A DNA stretch of 64,000 nucleotides from NCBI GenBank assembly GCA_963774445.1, contig CAVZFC010000022.1, forward strand, positions 248,001 through 312,000. The letters are read 5' to 3'. The notes beneath the pieces were generated by a model that saw only the letters and a list, made by a program, of their open reading frames with translations, did not search any database and had not been told where the DNA came from. The position numbers and the translations under genes are program-made. Shown here in pieces: positions 44,969 through 54,243 of this stretch; within the stretch, counting starts at the first letter, position 1; each line of letters opens with the position of its first letter. This DNA comes from CAVUQH01 sp963774445 (GTDB lineage: Bacteria; Myxococcota_A; Polyangia; Haliangiales; Haliangiaceae).

Positions 44969-45367
44969 CTAGTCCCAACCGATGGCGCGTTTGCGCCAGA
45001 CGTAGGCCAGGGCGACCACCAGGGTGGCGACGAAGACCAGCATCTCGCCGAAGCCGAAGAAGCTCAGCGTGCCGGTGCCCTGCGGTGTGATCTGAACCGA
45101 CAGGACGTCGCGATACAGCAGCGCCCACGGATACATGAACGCTGCTTCGATGTCGAAAACCAGGAAGAGGATGGCAACCTGGTAGAACTTTACCGAGTAG
45201 CGGCCGCGGGGAGAGCCGATCGGCTCGGAGCCGCACTCGAACGGCTGGAGCTTGGCGTCGGTGACCCGCTTGGGGCCAACGAGCACGGCCAATGCGAGGA
45301 AAAGCCCGCAGAATCCCAGGGCAAAGAGAATGGCCAGCGCGGCCGGCATGTAGGGTTGGAGCTGCAC
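44969..45367 (-). CDS. nuoA: NADH-quinone oxidoreductase subunit A
   Basis: 132 residues with three transmembrane helices. Conserved PFECGSEP loop and FDIEAAFMYPWA motif. First gene of the complex I cluster; its promoter should lie just upstream of 45367, in the short gap to the macrodomain gene, although no good -35/-10 pair is obvious there. Confidence 0.96.
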   Translation of the reverse strand: MQLQPYMPAALAILFALGFCGLFLALAVLVGPKRVTDAKLQPFECGSEPIGSPRGRYSVKFYQVAILFLVFDIEAAFMYPWALLYRDVLSVQITPQGTGTLSFFGFGEMLVFVATLVVALAYVWRKRAIGWD

Positions 45368-45409
45368 GGCGAGCGGATTATAGGGATACCGCCGGCCCGC
45401 GCCTACCGC

Positions 45410-45919
45410 TCACATGCCCATTTGCGCGTTGCGCAGTGCTTCCTCGAATGCCCGAACCACGTCGAGGTCGCTGTCGACCAGGTAGATCGTCTCGGGAAAC
45501 GCTTTTTTGTGGGCGCGAATTTCCTCGACGATAGCCCGCGCGGCTTCCTCGGCCGGCACGCCGCCGACGTCGGTGCCCATGCCCGGGATGCCCACGACCT
45601 CGAATTTGTTGGCGTTTGCCGCGATGAGCGCGGCTCGCGCGGCCCGGCGGATGTTCTCGACGCCGATCTTCTCGCCCGGCTCGGCCATGGTCGGCGCGTG
45701 AATGACGTGCTTGGCCGGAAGGTTTCCGGCGTGCGTCACCAGCGCCGCGCCGATGGCGATCGGAGCTCGCTCCATCGCCTCGGTCTGGATCTCATCGCCC
45801 CCTGCCAGGCGAATGCTCGCAGAGACACCGCCCCCCATGATCCCCCGTGAGTTCGCAGGGTTGACGATGGCGTCAACGGGCAGGTTGGCAATCTCAGCCT
45901 GCGCTACGTGAACTTGCAT
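45410..45919 (-). CDS. Stand-alone macrodomain protein
   Basis: About 169 residues from ATG 45919. Macro (ADP-ribose-binding) fold: IANLPVDAIVNPANSRGIMGGGVSASIRLAGG, GDEIQTEAM, VIHAPTM, IGIPGMGT-type loop (VGIPGMGTDVGG). It may remove ADP-ribose or acyl groups from proteins, or bind NAD-derived metabolites. It lies upstream of nuoA on the same strand with a 42-bp gap; a functional link to complex I is not evident. Confidence 0.88.
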   Translation of the reverse strand: MQVHVAQAEIANLPVDAIVNPANSRGIMGGGVSASIRLAGGDEIQTEAMERAPIAIGAALVTHAGNLPAKHVIHAPTMAEPGEKIGVENIRRAARAALIAANANKFEVVGIPGMGTDVGGVPAEEAARAIVEEIRAHKKAFPETIYLVDSDLDVVRAFEEALRNAQMGM

Positions 45920-46043
45920 CCCTAGCAGCCCACTCCCGAACGGCAACGTAGCACGGGCGATTTCGGGGGGCAATCAATGCGCCGGGATCAGGCGCACCTG
46001 AGCGGCGAAATTGTTGGGGATCCGGATGAGAGCCCCGGTTTGG

Positions 46044-46532
<489 letters not shown>

Positions 46533-46860
46533 GGGGGGAGACCTCCTGGGGTAGACGCGGACTTGGCCGTCTCCCGCAAGCAATACGAGTGCCAGAGTGT
46601 CGGCTAGCCTACAGTTTCACTATTATTCTGGGGGCTTACTTTCGATTCGTGCAGTATGACGCCAGTTCGGAAGTGTGACACACTGGCACGGGTGCCGGCC
46701 AGTCGTCGCCACTTGGATGCGAAAAAACCAAGCCTGGACGGAAAGATACAGTATGGCCGCAGGGCCATGTCGCGCTGGGGCAACTTGACCTGCCACCTGG
46801 CGCAGCCAGTGAACGTCGCTCGCGGCTGGATCGTGTATCGTGGTTTTTCCGGGTGCCCTG
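46533..46860. other. Intergenic region upstream of cdnL and the MshEN-REC gene
   Basis: The 328 bases between divergently transcribed genes are AT-richer than average (for example CACTATTATTCTG near 46618). Promoters for both genes must lie here, but no convincing -35/-10 pair, repeat or RNA element was picked out. Confidence 0.4.
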
Positions 46861-48480
46861 ATGCGCAGGCGTGTGGATCCACTAGGCAGGATGCTTCTGC
46901 GCGGTGGGGTCATCGACGAGACGGCGCTTGCCGACGCGCTCGATTCCCAGCGCCATACGCTCCCGATCGCGTCGCTCTGCTACGTGCTCGGGTACGCGGA
47001 CGAGGAGTCGCTCGCCCGGGTGCTGTCGCGCCAGCACGGTGCGCCCGCGGTGGTGCTCGACCGCTGCGTGATCCATCTCGATGTGCTCGAGCACCTGCCG
47101 CGGGAGGTGGCGATGCGCAACAACGTGTTGCCGGTGCTCGAAGACGGGCAGCGCATCTTCGTCGCCGCCGAGAATCCGCACGTGATCGGCGACGTCCTGC
47201 GCGAGTTCCAGTTCGTCAGCGGCAAGACCGTGGTCACCCACATCGCGCTGCGCATCACCTTGCAGCGGATGATCCGCTCGGCCTACGCGGCGCGCGCGCG
47301 CGGCGACACCCTGTGCGCCGGCCCCGACGCCGATCTCGGCGGCGGCGAGCGCGGCGCGATGGTCGTGGTCTCGGACTCCGACGCGCTGGCCGAGGAGCCG
47401 CCGATCGCCGCGGCGCAGGAGGCGGTGCTCGAGGACGTCACCAAGGAGATCGTCGACTCCGACCTGGTCGCCATCGAGCTCATCGACGCGACCGGCGTCA
47501 ACGTCGATCTCGACTTCTCCACCGAGGACGGCGCCACGCCGGTGGGCATGGTCGCCGACGGCAGCGACACCGATATGTCGAAGCTGCGCGGGTCGTCGCG
47601 CCTGACCACCAACACGCCGCTGTCCAACGTCGAGCTGGTGCTGCAGACCGGTGACGGCGCGGCGATCGACCTCGACGACGACTCGACCACCGACCCGACC
47701 ACCAACGGTGGCGGCCCGCCCCGGCTGCTGATCGTCGACGACGACTTTGCCACCCGCCACCTCCTGGTCAAGGAGCTGCAGCCGCTCGGCTACGTCACCC
47801 TGACCGCGCCCGGCGGCGGCGAGGCGGTGCGGATGATCAAGCAGAGCCCTCCGCATCTGGTGGTCATCGACGTGATGCTGCCCGAAATCGACGGCTTCCA
47901 GATCTGCCGGGCGATCAAACAGAGCCGCCGCTACAACCACATCCCGGTGATCCTGATGTCGGCGGTGATCGACTCCGGCCGTGTCACCGAGGAGGTGCTG
48001 CGTCGCTACGGCGCCGACGCCTATTTCGAGAAGCCGCTCAACACCGATCGGATCAAGCGCCGCATCAAGGATCTGATCGGCCAGCAGCGCGGCAGCAAGC
48101 CGCGGCCCGAGGACGACAGCTTCGACCGCGCACTCGAGCTCTACCGGACCGGCGACATGACCGGCGCCGTCGATACCCTGCGCGATGGGCTGCGCGTCAA
48201 CCCGCTGTCGGCCAAGCACCACTTCGTCCTGGCCAACCTGTTGCAGAAGCAGGCGATGATCTACGAGGCGATCGACGAGTACGAGGCGACGGTGGACCTC
48301 AAGCCGGACTACTTCCCGGCGCTCACTCGATTGGCCTACCTGTATTACAAGCAGGGCTTCTCGGCCAAGGCGATCGAGGCGTGGCGGCGCTCGCTGCCCC
48401 ACTGTCCGGACGTCAACCTGCGCCAGAACATCGAGGTGTTCATGCGCAAGCTGATCGCGGACATGCAGGCCGAAGCCTGA
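46861..48480 (+). CDS. MshEN-type (T2SSE-N) + receiver + TPR fusion protein
   Basis: About 539 residues from ATG 46861 (GTG 46840 possible). Residues 1-150 resemble the MshEN/GspE-N domain: DPLGRMLLRGGVIDETALADAL, LARVLSRQHGAPAVVLD, AMRNNVLPVLEDGQRIFVAAE. Such domains bind cyclic di-GMP or ATP. A low-complexity acidic linker follows, then a receiver domain (LLIVDDDFA; VVIDVMLPE with Asp337; PVILMSAV; YFEKPL), then TPR-like helices (DRALELYRTGDMTGAVDTLRDGL, AIDEYEATVDLKPDYFPAL). It has no secretion ATPase domain, so it is a signalling adaptor, perhaps linking c-di-GMP and phosphorelay inputs. Unusual architecture. Confidence 0.78.
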   Translation: MRRRVDPLGRMLLRGGVIDETALADALDSQRHTLPIASLCYVLGYADEESLARVLSRQHGAPAVVLDRCVIHLDVLEHLPREVAMRNNVLPVLEDGQRIFVAAENPHVIGDVLREFQFVSGKTVVTHIALRITLQRMIRSAYAARARGDTLCAGPDADLGGGERGAMVVVSDSDALAEEPPIAAAQEAVLEDVTKEIVDSDLVAIELIDATGVNVDLDFSTEDGATPVGMVADGSDTDMSKLRGSSRLTTNTPLSNVELVLQTGDGAAIDLDDDSTTDPTTNGGGPPRLLIVDDDFATRHLLVKELQPLGYVTLTAPGGGEAVRMIKQSPPHLVVIDVMLPEIDGFQICRAIKQSRRYNHIPVILMSAVIDSGRVTEEVLRRYGADAYFEKPLNTDRIKRRIKDLIGQQRGSKPRPEDDSFDRALELYRTGDMTGAVDTLRDGLRVNPLSAKHHFVLANLLQKQAMIYEAIDEYEATVDLKPDYFPALTRLAYLYYKQGFSAKAIEAWRRSLPHCPDVNLRQNIEVFMRKLIADMQAEA

Positions 48481-48538
48481 GCAGCGGCCGGGGTGGAGGG
48501 AGCCTGCGGCCGCGCGCGAACCGGCACCCGGGGCCGGG

Positions 48539-49252
48539 TTAGCGGTCGGGGGCGTGGGGGCGGGTGCGCTCGGGGCGCGGGGGCGCGGGGGTGATGTGGA
48601 TGTCGTCGACCCGCCACTCGTCGCCCTCTTTCTTGAGCACGATGCGGTAGCGGGTGTCGCCGTCGTCCCAGCGCATTTCGGCGCCGTCTTTGCCGACGAA
48701 GTGGATGGCGCCGTCGACGTGGTCGACCAGGCTGCCGGTGAAGCTGTCAACCTGGTTGCGGATGGCGTCGCGGCGCCTGCCTGTCAGGACGCGCAGGACG
48801 CGCTCGTAGTCGCGGGCGCTCAGGGCCTCGGCGAGCAGGCGCACGGCGTCGTGAGGGCGGCTGGCGTGGGAGCCGGACATCAGCGCCGACTCCAGGCGCC
48901 ACTCTCCCTGCTCGCGGCTGAGGCCGACCGAGCGACCGTCGCGGAAGACCACGCGCGAGCGCTCGCCCAGATCCGGGTCGCCGCGGAGGCCCTCCTCCAG
49001 GGCGCGGGCCTGCATGGCGCGCTCGGCCTTGGAGTCGTTCCACATCAGCGCGAACTCGTCGTATTTGATCTTGTCGCGGATCTCGGCCGACAGCATCGCG
49101 TACGCCTGCTTGGGGTCGTCGGCGCGCAGGGCGGCGACCAGCTCGCGCACGCCGTTGGCGGCCGGCGTCGTGGCGCGGCGACCGCTGGCCGCACTGCCGC
49201 CGCAGCCGATTGCGAAGGCGAGAGTGAGGGCGAGGGCTACTGGCGCGCGCAT
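48539..49252 (-). CDS. Lipoprotein, unknown function
   Basis: About 237 residues from ATG 49252 (GTG 49261 possible). Signal with lipobox FAIGC, then two similar helical/beta segments: VRELVAALRADDPKQAYAML and VRLLAEALSARDYERVLRVL. Each is followed by a strand region (REQGEWRLES; KKEGDEWRVDD), suggesting a duplicated NTF2/DUF4878-like fold. It ends in a Pro/Arg-rich tail. The role is not indicated. Confidence 0.65.
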   Translation of the reverse strand: MRAPVALALTLAFAIGCGGSAASGRRATTPAANGVRELVAALRADDPKQAYAMLSAEIRDKIKYDEFALMWNDSKAERAMQARALEEGLRGDPDLGERSRVVFRDGRSVGLSREQGEWRLESALMSGSHASRPHDAVRLLAEALSARDYERVLRVLTGRRRDAIRNQVDSFTGSLVDHVDGAIHFVGKDGAEMRWDDGDTRYRIVLKKEGDEWRVDDIHITPAPPRPERTRPHAPDR

Positions 49253-49303
49253 CGCGGACACAGTAGCCGAAGCTCTCGCGACGGGCCACGCGGCCCGAAA
49301 AAA

Positions 49304-49335
49304 CCATGACCGCCGGGGCAGAATTGCCCCGGCGG
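49304..49335 (-). terminator. Hairpin terminator between nadB and the lipoprotein gene
   Basis: CCGCCGGGGCA (49310-49320) pairs perfectly with TGCCCCGGCGG (49325-49335), 4-base loop. Read on the minus strand it is followed a few bases later by a run of Ts. It would stop transcripts coming from nadB before the lipoprotein gene. The remaining bases to 49541 hold no clear feature. Confidence 0.55.
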
Positions 49336-49541
49336 CCCTCAGCGATGCGTGGCCGTCCGTCGAATTGGTGCAACGCTGAGCTGTCTGGTCGCGAACTATT
49401 GCGAGGCTGGTGCCAACCGTTGCCGCGACGCAATTTCAGCCACTTGACACCCCATCCGTGAAGCTGGGTTCACGTGGTGTGGTGTGAACGACTACCCGGA
49501 CGCCGGCATTTCTCGCACCCGCCGACTCCGACGTGCGCGCT

Positions 49542-51134
49542 CTACAGGCTCGGGCCGTCGGTCAGGTGGAGCAGGGTGTCGTGCTGGGACGCCGGGTTCT
49601 TGTCGGGGTAATCCAGCGTGTAGTGCAGCCCACGCGACTCCTTGCGCCGGCGCGCGCTGTCGATGATCAGGTGGGCGACCAGCGCCAGGTTGCGCAGCTC
49701 GATGATGTCGGAGGTGACCTTGAAGTCCCAGTAGTACTCGGCGATCTCCTGGCGCAACAGCTCGATCCGGTGGCGCGCGCGCTCGATCCGTTTGTCCGAG
49801 CGGACGATGCCCAGGTACGACCACATGAACCGGCGGACCTCGTCCCAGTTGAGCGCCACCACGATGGCGTCGTCCGAATCGGTCGCGTCGCCCGAGCTCC
49901 ACGGCGCCACCTGCGCTGGCCGCACCAGCTCGCAGCGGGCGACGTCGTCGGCCGCGCGGGCGCCGAAGACCAGCCCCTCGAGCAGCGAGTTGGAGGCCAG
50001 CCGGCAGGCGCCGTGCAGACCGGTGCAGGACGACTCGCCGATCGCGTAGAGGTTGCGGATGGTCGTGCGGCCGTGCTCGTCGGTGGCCACGCCGCCGCAC
50101 ATGTAGTGGGCCGCCGGCACCACCGGGATCCGATCCGTGGTGATGTCCAGGCCCAGCGCCATGCAGCGGTCGAAGATGGTCGGGAAGCGCTCGCGGACGA
50201 ATTTTCCGTCCAGGTGGGTCATGTCGAGGAAGACCGAGTCGTCGCCCGACTTCTTGAGCTCGTTGTCGATGGCCCGGGCGACCACGTCGCGTGGGCCCAG
50301 CGATTTCAGTGGGTGGTACTGCTCCATGAACGTCTGCCCGTTCTTGAGCTGGAGCACGCCGCCTTCGCCGCGCAGCGTTTCGGAGATGAGGAACGACTTG
50401 GCGTGCGGGTGATAGAGCACCGTGGGGTGGAACTGCACGAACTCGAGGTTGGCCACCTGGGCGCCGATGCGATAGGCCATGGCGATGCCGTCGCCGGTGG
50501 CCACGTCCGGGTTGGACGTGTAGATGTAGACCTTGCCCGCGCCGCCGGTCGCCAGCACGGTGGCGCGCGCGACCACGGTGGTGACCACGCCGCTGTCGCA
50601 GTCGAGCACGTAGGCGCCGAAGCAGGCGGGCTCGCCGCCGTACTTGGCCATCGATAACAGATCGACGGCGATGTGGTCCTCGAGGATGCTGATGTTGCTC
50701 GAGCGGGCCACCGCCTCGAGCAGGGCGCGCTGGATCTCGGCGCCGGTTACATCCTTGTAGTGGGCGACCCGCCGTCGGGAGTGGCCGCCCTCGCGGGTCA
50801 GCTCGAACTCGCCGCCCTGAGCCCGGGCAAAGCGCACCCCCATCTCGGCCAGCTCGCGCACGTGGGCCGGGCCCTCGCGTACGGTCAGCTCGACGATGTC
50901 GCGCTTGCACAGGCCTTCGCCGACCGTGAGCGTGTCCTCGACGTGGGCCTCGACGGTGTCATCGTCGCCCAGGACGGCGGCGACGCCGCCCTGCGCCCAG
51001 TTGGTCGCGGTGTCGTCGGAATGCTTCTTGGTCACCACCACCACGCGGCCGTGCTTGGCCGCCCGCAGGGCGAACCAGAGGCCGGCGATGCCCGAGCCTA
51101 TGACGAGATAGTCGGTTTGCAGCGGTTCCGACAT
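49542..51134 (-). CDS. nadB: L-aspartate oxidase
   Basis: 530 residues. Catalyses FAD-dependent oxidation of L-aspartate to iminoaspartate, the first step of de novo NAD synthesis. The N-terminal Rossmann motif IGSGIAGLW, THR-type substrate segment TNWAQGGVAAVLG, and MCGGVATDEHGRT, with GLHGACRLASNSLLEGLVFG, are typical of the succinate dehydrogenase/aspartate oxidase flavoprotein family; the absence of SdhB/C partners and overall size favour NadB. No nadA or nadC is adjacent. Confidence 0.93.
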   Translation of the reverse strand: MSEPLQTDYLVIGSGIAGLWFALRAAKHGRVVVVTKKHSDDTATNWAQGGVAAVLGDDDTVEAHVEDTLTVGEGLCKRDIVELTVREGPAHVRELAEMGVRFARAQGGEFELTREGGHSRRRVAHYKDVTGAEIQRALLEAVARSSNISILEDHIAVDLLSMAKYGGEPACFGAYVLDCDSGVVTTVVARATVLATGGAGKVYIYTSNPDVATGDGIAMAYRIGAQVANLEFVQFHPTVLYHPHAKSFLISETLRGEGGVLQLKNGQTFMEQYHPLKSLGPRDVVARAIDNELKKSGDDSVFLDMTHLDGKFVRERFPTIFDRCMALGLDITTDRIPVVPAAHYMCGGVATDEHGRTTIRNLYAIGESSCTGLHGACRLASNSLLEGLVFGARAADDVARCELVRPAQVAPWSSGDATDSDDAIVVALNWDEVRRFMWSYLGIVRSDKRIERARHRIELLRQEIAEYYWDFKVTSDIIELRNLALVAHLIIDSARRRKESRGLHYTLDYPDKNPASQHDTLLHLTDGPSL

Positions 51135-51201
51135 CCCCGCAATCTACTCCGATTCGCCAGTTTTTGCGCCCCCCGTGCGCCGTTGCTAGGATCAAGGGAC
51201 C

Positions 51202-51882
51202 ATGTCGGTTCGCGGAGTTGCGGTGGCGGTGGTGCTGCTCGTGGGTGTGCTCGCCGCGCCCCCGGCCCGGGCCGACATCTATCAGTACACGGACGCCGAC
51301 GGGGTGGTGCACTTCACCAACAGCCGGCCGCGCGGCCACGGCAAGCAGCGCTGGAAGAAGGTCATGAAGACCGATCCGGCCTACGGCAAGGCGGCCGCCC
51401 GCCGGGGCGCCTGCGAGCGGTGTGACCTGGTGCCGTCGCGCGACCGCTCGCCCCAGCGGTTCAGCCGCTACGACGACTACATCGCCGAGGCTTCGCAGCT
51501 CTACCAGATCCCCGAGCCGCTGATCCGCGCGGTCATCAAGGTCGAGTCCGACTACGACCCCCGCGTGGTGTCGGCGATGAACGCCCGCGGACTGATGCAG
51601 CTGATGCCCGCCGTCATGGACGACATGGGCGTACACAACGCGCACGATCCGCGGGAGAACATCCTCGGAGGGACGCGCCTTCTGCGCATCCTGGCCAACC
51701 GCTTCGACGGCGATCTGGTGCTGACCATCGCCGCCTATCACGCCGGCATGGGCGCCCTGGCCAAGTACGGAAACAACGTCCCGCCCTACGAATTCACCCG
51801 CAAATACGTGCGGATGGTGCTGAAGCAGTATTACCGCTACAAGGAGCTCGAGAAGCGCAAGCGGGCCACGGGCCGGCGGTAG
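51202..51882 (+). CDS. Lytic murein transglycosylase with N-terminal DUF4124
   Basis: 226 residues. Signal peptide (VAVAVVLLVGVLAAPPARA), then DUF4124 (DIYQYTDADGVVHFTNSRP), then an SLT domain: LIRAVIKVESDYDP with catalytic Glu115, NARGLMQLMP, ENILGGTRLLR and AAYHAGMGAL. It cleaves peptidoglycan glycan strands, releasing anhydromuropeptides. The next gene (TPR-AIM24) is 47 bases downstream and could be cotranscribed. Confidence 0.94.
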   Translation: MSVRGVAVAVVLLVGVLAAPPARADIYQYTDADGVVHFTNSRPRGHGKQRWKKVMKTDPAYGKAAARRGACERCDLVPSRDRSPQRFSRYDDYIAEASQLYQIPEPLIRAVIKVESDYDPRVVSAMNARGLMQLMPAVMDDMGVHNAHDPRENILGGTRLLRILANRFDGDLVLTIAAYHAGMGALAKYGNNVPPYEFTRKYVRMVLKQYYRYKELEKRKRATGRR

Positions 51883-51929
51883 GCCTCGCGGGCTCTCAGG
51901 GTTGACGGCGGGGCGCCGGGGGCCATTTA

Positions 51930-53450
51930 ATGACCCCGGTGGCTACAGCGAACCCGACCGGCGGTTTCGACCAGTACGAGCAGCGGATCGTCACCGGTGG
52001 CGAGCTGTTGCGGCAGGACCGGGTCGTCGAAGCGCGCGCCGAGTTCGAGGCCGCGCTCGCGGTTCGCCCCGGCGACCCCAAGGCGCTCGGCCTGCTCGGC
52101 CTGACCCTGTTCCGGCTCAGCGATTTCCAGGGGGCGCTGCCGGTCTACCGCGAGCTGGTGGCGACCACGCCCACGGATCCGTCGCTGCGGATGAACCTGG
52201 GGCTGGTCCACCTCAAGCTGGGGCAGGCCGATCAGGCGATCGCCGAGCTGACCCACAGCCGCGATCTCGATCCCAGCCAAACCCGCGCGGTGAGCTACCT
52301 GGGCCTGGCCTACGCTCGCACCGGCGAGTACGCCAAGGCATATCAGGCGTTCCTCCAGGCGGGCCAGTCGGATCTGGCGCGCGAGATGGAGCAGTACCTG
52401 TCGCCCGAGGAGCGCGAGACGATCGTCGCCCAGGTCACCGGGCGTCGCGCCGGGACGCCGTCGACGCCGCCGCCGGTCCGCGAGGAAGCGGCCGGCGAGG
52501 GCGAGGCCGAGGAGATCCACGAGCTGAGCGAGCTCGACGCCAAGGAGATCACCGACGAGGACGCCCACGCCGAGGCCGAGGACGAGCCGGCCGCCGAGCC
52601 GGCCGCCGAGCCCGCTGCCGTTGCCGACCGCGTGATCGAGATCGAGGCAGAGCCGGGCACCGGCTCCATGGCCGGCATCGTCATCCAGCCGGCCGAAGGC
52701 CAGAGCGCGGTCTCGGCGGCGGTCGAGAGCGCGGCGCCGTCGGCCCACGCCGCCGTCGCTGCCGTGCGCACCGCGGCCGGCGCCGAACCGCCGCTGCCGT
52801 TGTCGGAGTTCGCGACGCGGCGGCTCATCCGCCCCGAGGACGGCGACCACGCCTTCGAGATCGGCGCCGGCGGGGTGCTCATCGTGCGGGTCAATGGCCG
52901 CATCATCTCGCGCACCGAAGGGGTCATCGTCTCCGGCGGCGAGCTCGCCTACGAGACCGCCACCCGCCGGGTTCGCGGCGCCGCCACCGACACGCCGTTC
53001 GCCGGCGACGGCAGGCCGATGTTCTTCGTCACCGGCAGCGGGCACCTGGTCGCGTCGCCGCTGGGCGAGCATTTCACCGCCGTCAGCCTCGACGACGACA
53101 TCCTCTACTTGCGCGAGGATCTGGTCTTCGCGTTCGAGGAACAGGTGCGCTGGGAGAACGGCAACGTCCCCGGCTCCAACGAGACCATCAACATGGTCCA
53201 ATTCCGCGGCCACGGCGCCGTCGCCACGCGCTCGCGCCGGCCGTTGTTGTCGGTCAAGCTGGCGCCCGAGCGGGTGCTGTACGTCGACGCCGAGGCGCTG
53301 GCCGGCTGGATCGGCCGGGTCGTGCCGCGCCTCGTCCAGCCCGCCGCCGGCGGCAAGTCGTCGACCCCGTTCGTCGAGTGCGCGGGCGAGGGCGTGGTGC
53401 TGATAGAAGAGCAGATCGGCGAGCAGACCGGCGCCCACCACGAGCCCTGA
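51930..53450 (+). CDS. TPR protein with C-terminal AIM24 domain
   Basis: 506 residues. TPR repeats (about 15-150: LLRQDRVVEARAEFEAALAV, DFQGALPVYRELVATTP, GQADQAIAELTHSR) are followed by a long acidic, Ala/Glu-rich disordered linker (about 170-290, including repeated EPAAEPAAEP), then an AIM24-like beta domain (from about 300: FEIGAGGVLIVRVNGRII, RPMFFVTGSGHLVASP, ILYLREDLVFAFEEQV). AIM24 is a mitochondrial-type biogenesis fold of uncertain bacterial function. Seven bases separate it from pgsA; the two probably share a transcript. Confidence 0.82.
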   Translation: MTPVATANPTGGFDQYEQRIVTGGELLRQDRVVEARAEFEAALAVRPGDPKALGLLGLTLFRLSDFQGALPVYRELVATTPTDPSLRMNLGLVHLKLGQADQAIAELTHSRDLDPSQTRAVSYLGLAYARTGEYAKAYQAFLQAGQSDLAREMEQYLSPEERETIVAQVTGRRAGTPSTPPPVREEAAGEGEAEEIHELSELDAKEITDEDAHAEAEDEPAAEPAAEPAAVADRVIEIEAEPGTGSMAGIVIQPAEGQSAVSAAVESAAPSAHAAVAAVRTAAGAEPPLPLSEFATRRLIRPEDGDHAFEIGAGGVLIVRVNGRIISRTEGVIVSGGELAYETATRRVRGAATDTPFAGDGRPMFFVTGSGHLVASPLGEHFTAVSLDDDILYLREDLVFAFEEQVRWENGNVPGSNETINMVQFRGHGAVATRSRRPLLSVKLAPERVLYVDAEALAGWIGRVVPRLVQPAAGGKSSTPFVECAGEGVVLIEEQIGEQTGAHHEP

Positions 53451-53457
53451 GCGTTCC

Positions 53458-54243
53458 GTGGTCGGCCCCGCCAAGAAGCTGCGGCCGCTTCAGGAGGAGA
53501 TCACCGATCTCCCCAACCTGATCACGCTTGCCCGCATCGCGATGATCCCGCTGGTGCTGGTCTGGATCGACAACTACAGCCCGCGCTACTCGGCGCTGTC
53601 GTGCATCATCTTTCTCGTCGCCGCGCTGTCCGACGCGCTCGACGGCTACCTGGCCCGGCGCCTGGGCATGGTCACGGTGGTCGGCAAGTTCCTCGACCCG
53701 CTGGCCGACAAGCTGATCGTCCTGTCGACGCTGGTGATGCTGGTGGCCAAGAACCGCGCGCCGGCGTGGCTGGTGATCGTCTTGATGTCGCGCGAGCTGG
53801 CGGTCACCGGCCTGCGCGCGATCGCCTCGCAAGAGGGCTTCGTCATCGCCGCCGGACGCGGGGGCAAGACCAAGACCGCGCTGCAGCTGGTCGGCATCTC
53901 GTTCATCCTGATCTACTTCCGCTACGACCTGCTGATCTTCGACTACACCCTCGACTTCCACGTCGTCGGGCTCTACCTGCTGTACGTGTCGCTGGTGATG
54001 AGCGTCGCGTCGGCAGTGGAGTATTTTCGCTTCTTCGCCCGCGCCGCTCAAAAGCAGGCCGAAGAGCTGGCGGCCCGCGGCATCACCCGCGCCGGGCAGA
54101 AAGATCTGCTGCGCCGGCGGCGCAACAAGGTGAGGGCGATGCGCTCGGCGGCGCGGCAGAAGCGGCTGGAGGCGCGCCGGGCCAAGCGGTCGCGGCGCAA
54201 GCCGCCGCCGCCGCCGGCCGGCGATCAGGGGGAGCAGTCGTGA
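53458..54243 (+). CDS. pgsA: CDP-diacylglycerol-glycerol-3-phosphate 3-phosphatidyltransferase
   Basis: 261 residues from GTG 53458. CDP-alcohol phosphotransferase motif SDALDGYLARRLGMVTVVG, then KFLDPLADK (D-x2-DG-x2-AR-x8-G-x3-D-x3-D). Several transmembrane helices. It makes phosphatidylglycerol phosphate, the first committed step to PG and cardiolipin. A basic tail (AKRSRRKPPPPP) is added at the C-terminus. The stop overlaps the pabB start (GTGA). Confidence 0.93.
   Translation: MVGPAKKLRPLQEEITDLPNLITLARIAMIPLVLVWIDNYSPRYSALSCIIFLVAALSDALDGYLARRLGMVTVVGKFLDPLADKLIVLSTLVMLVAKNRAPAWLVIVLMSRELAVTGLRAIASQEGFVIAAGRGGKTKTALQLVGISFILIYFRYDLLIFDYTLDFHVVGLYLLYVSLVMSVASAVEYFRFFARAAQKQAEELAARGITRAGQKDLLRRRRNKVRAMRSAARQKRLEARRAKRSRRKPPPPPAGDQGEQS

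Noticed and set aside
46882..48750. 622-residue minus-strand open frame across the MshEN-REC gene
   Set aside because: Composition (Asp/His/Val/Gly runs) is that of a reverse-complement shadow in a GC-rich genome; the plus-strand product has recognisable domains.
49444..49472. TTGACA on the plus strand as a promoter
   Set aside because: There is no plus-strand gene downstream and no reasonable -10 at 16-18 bases.
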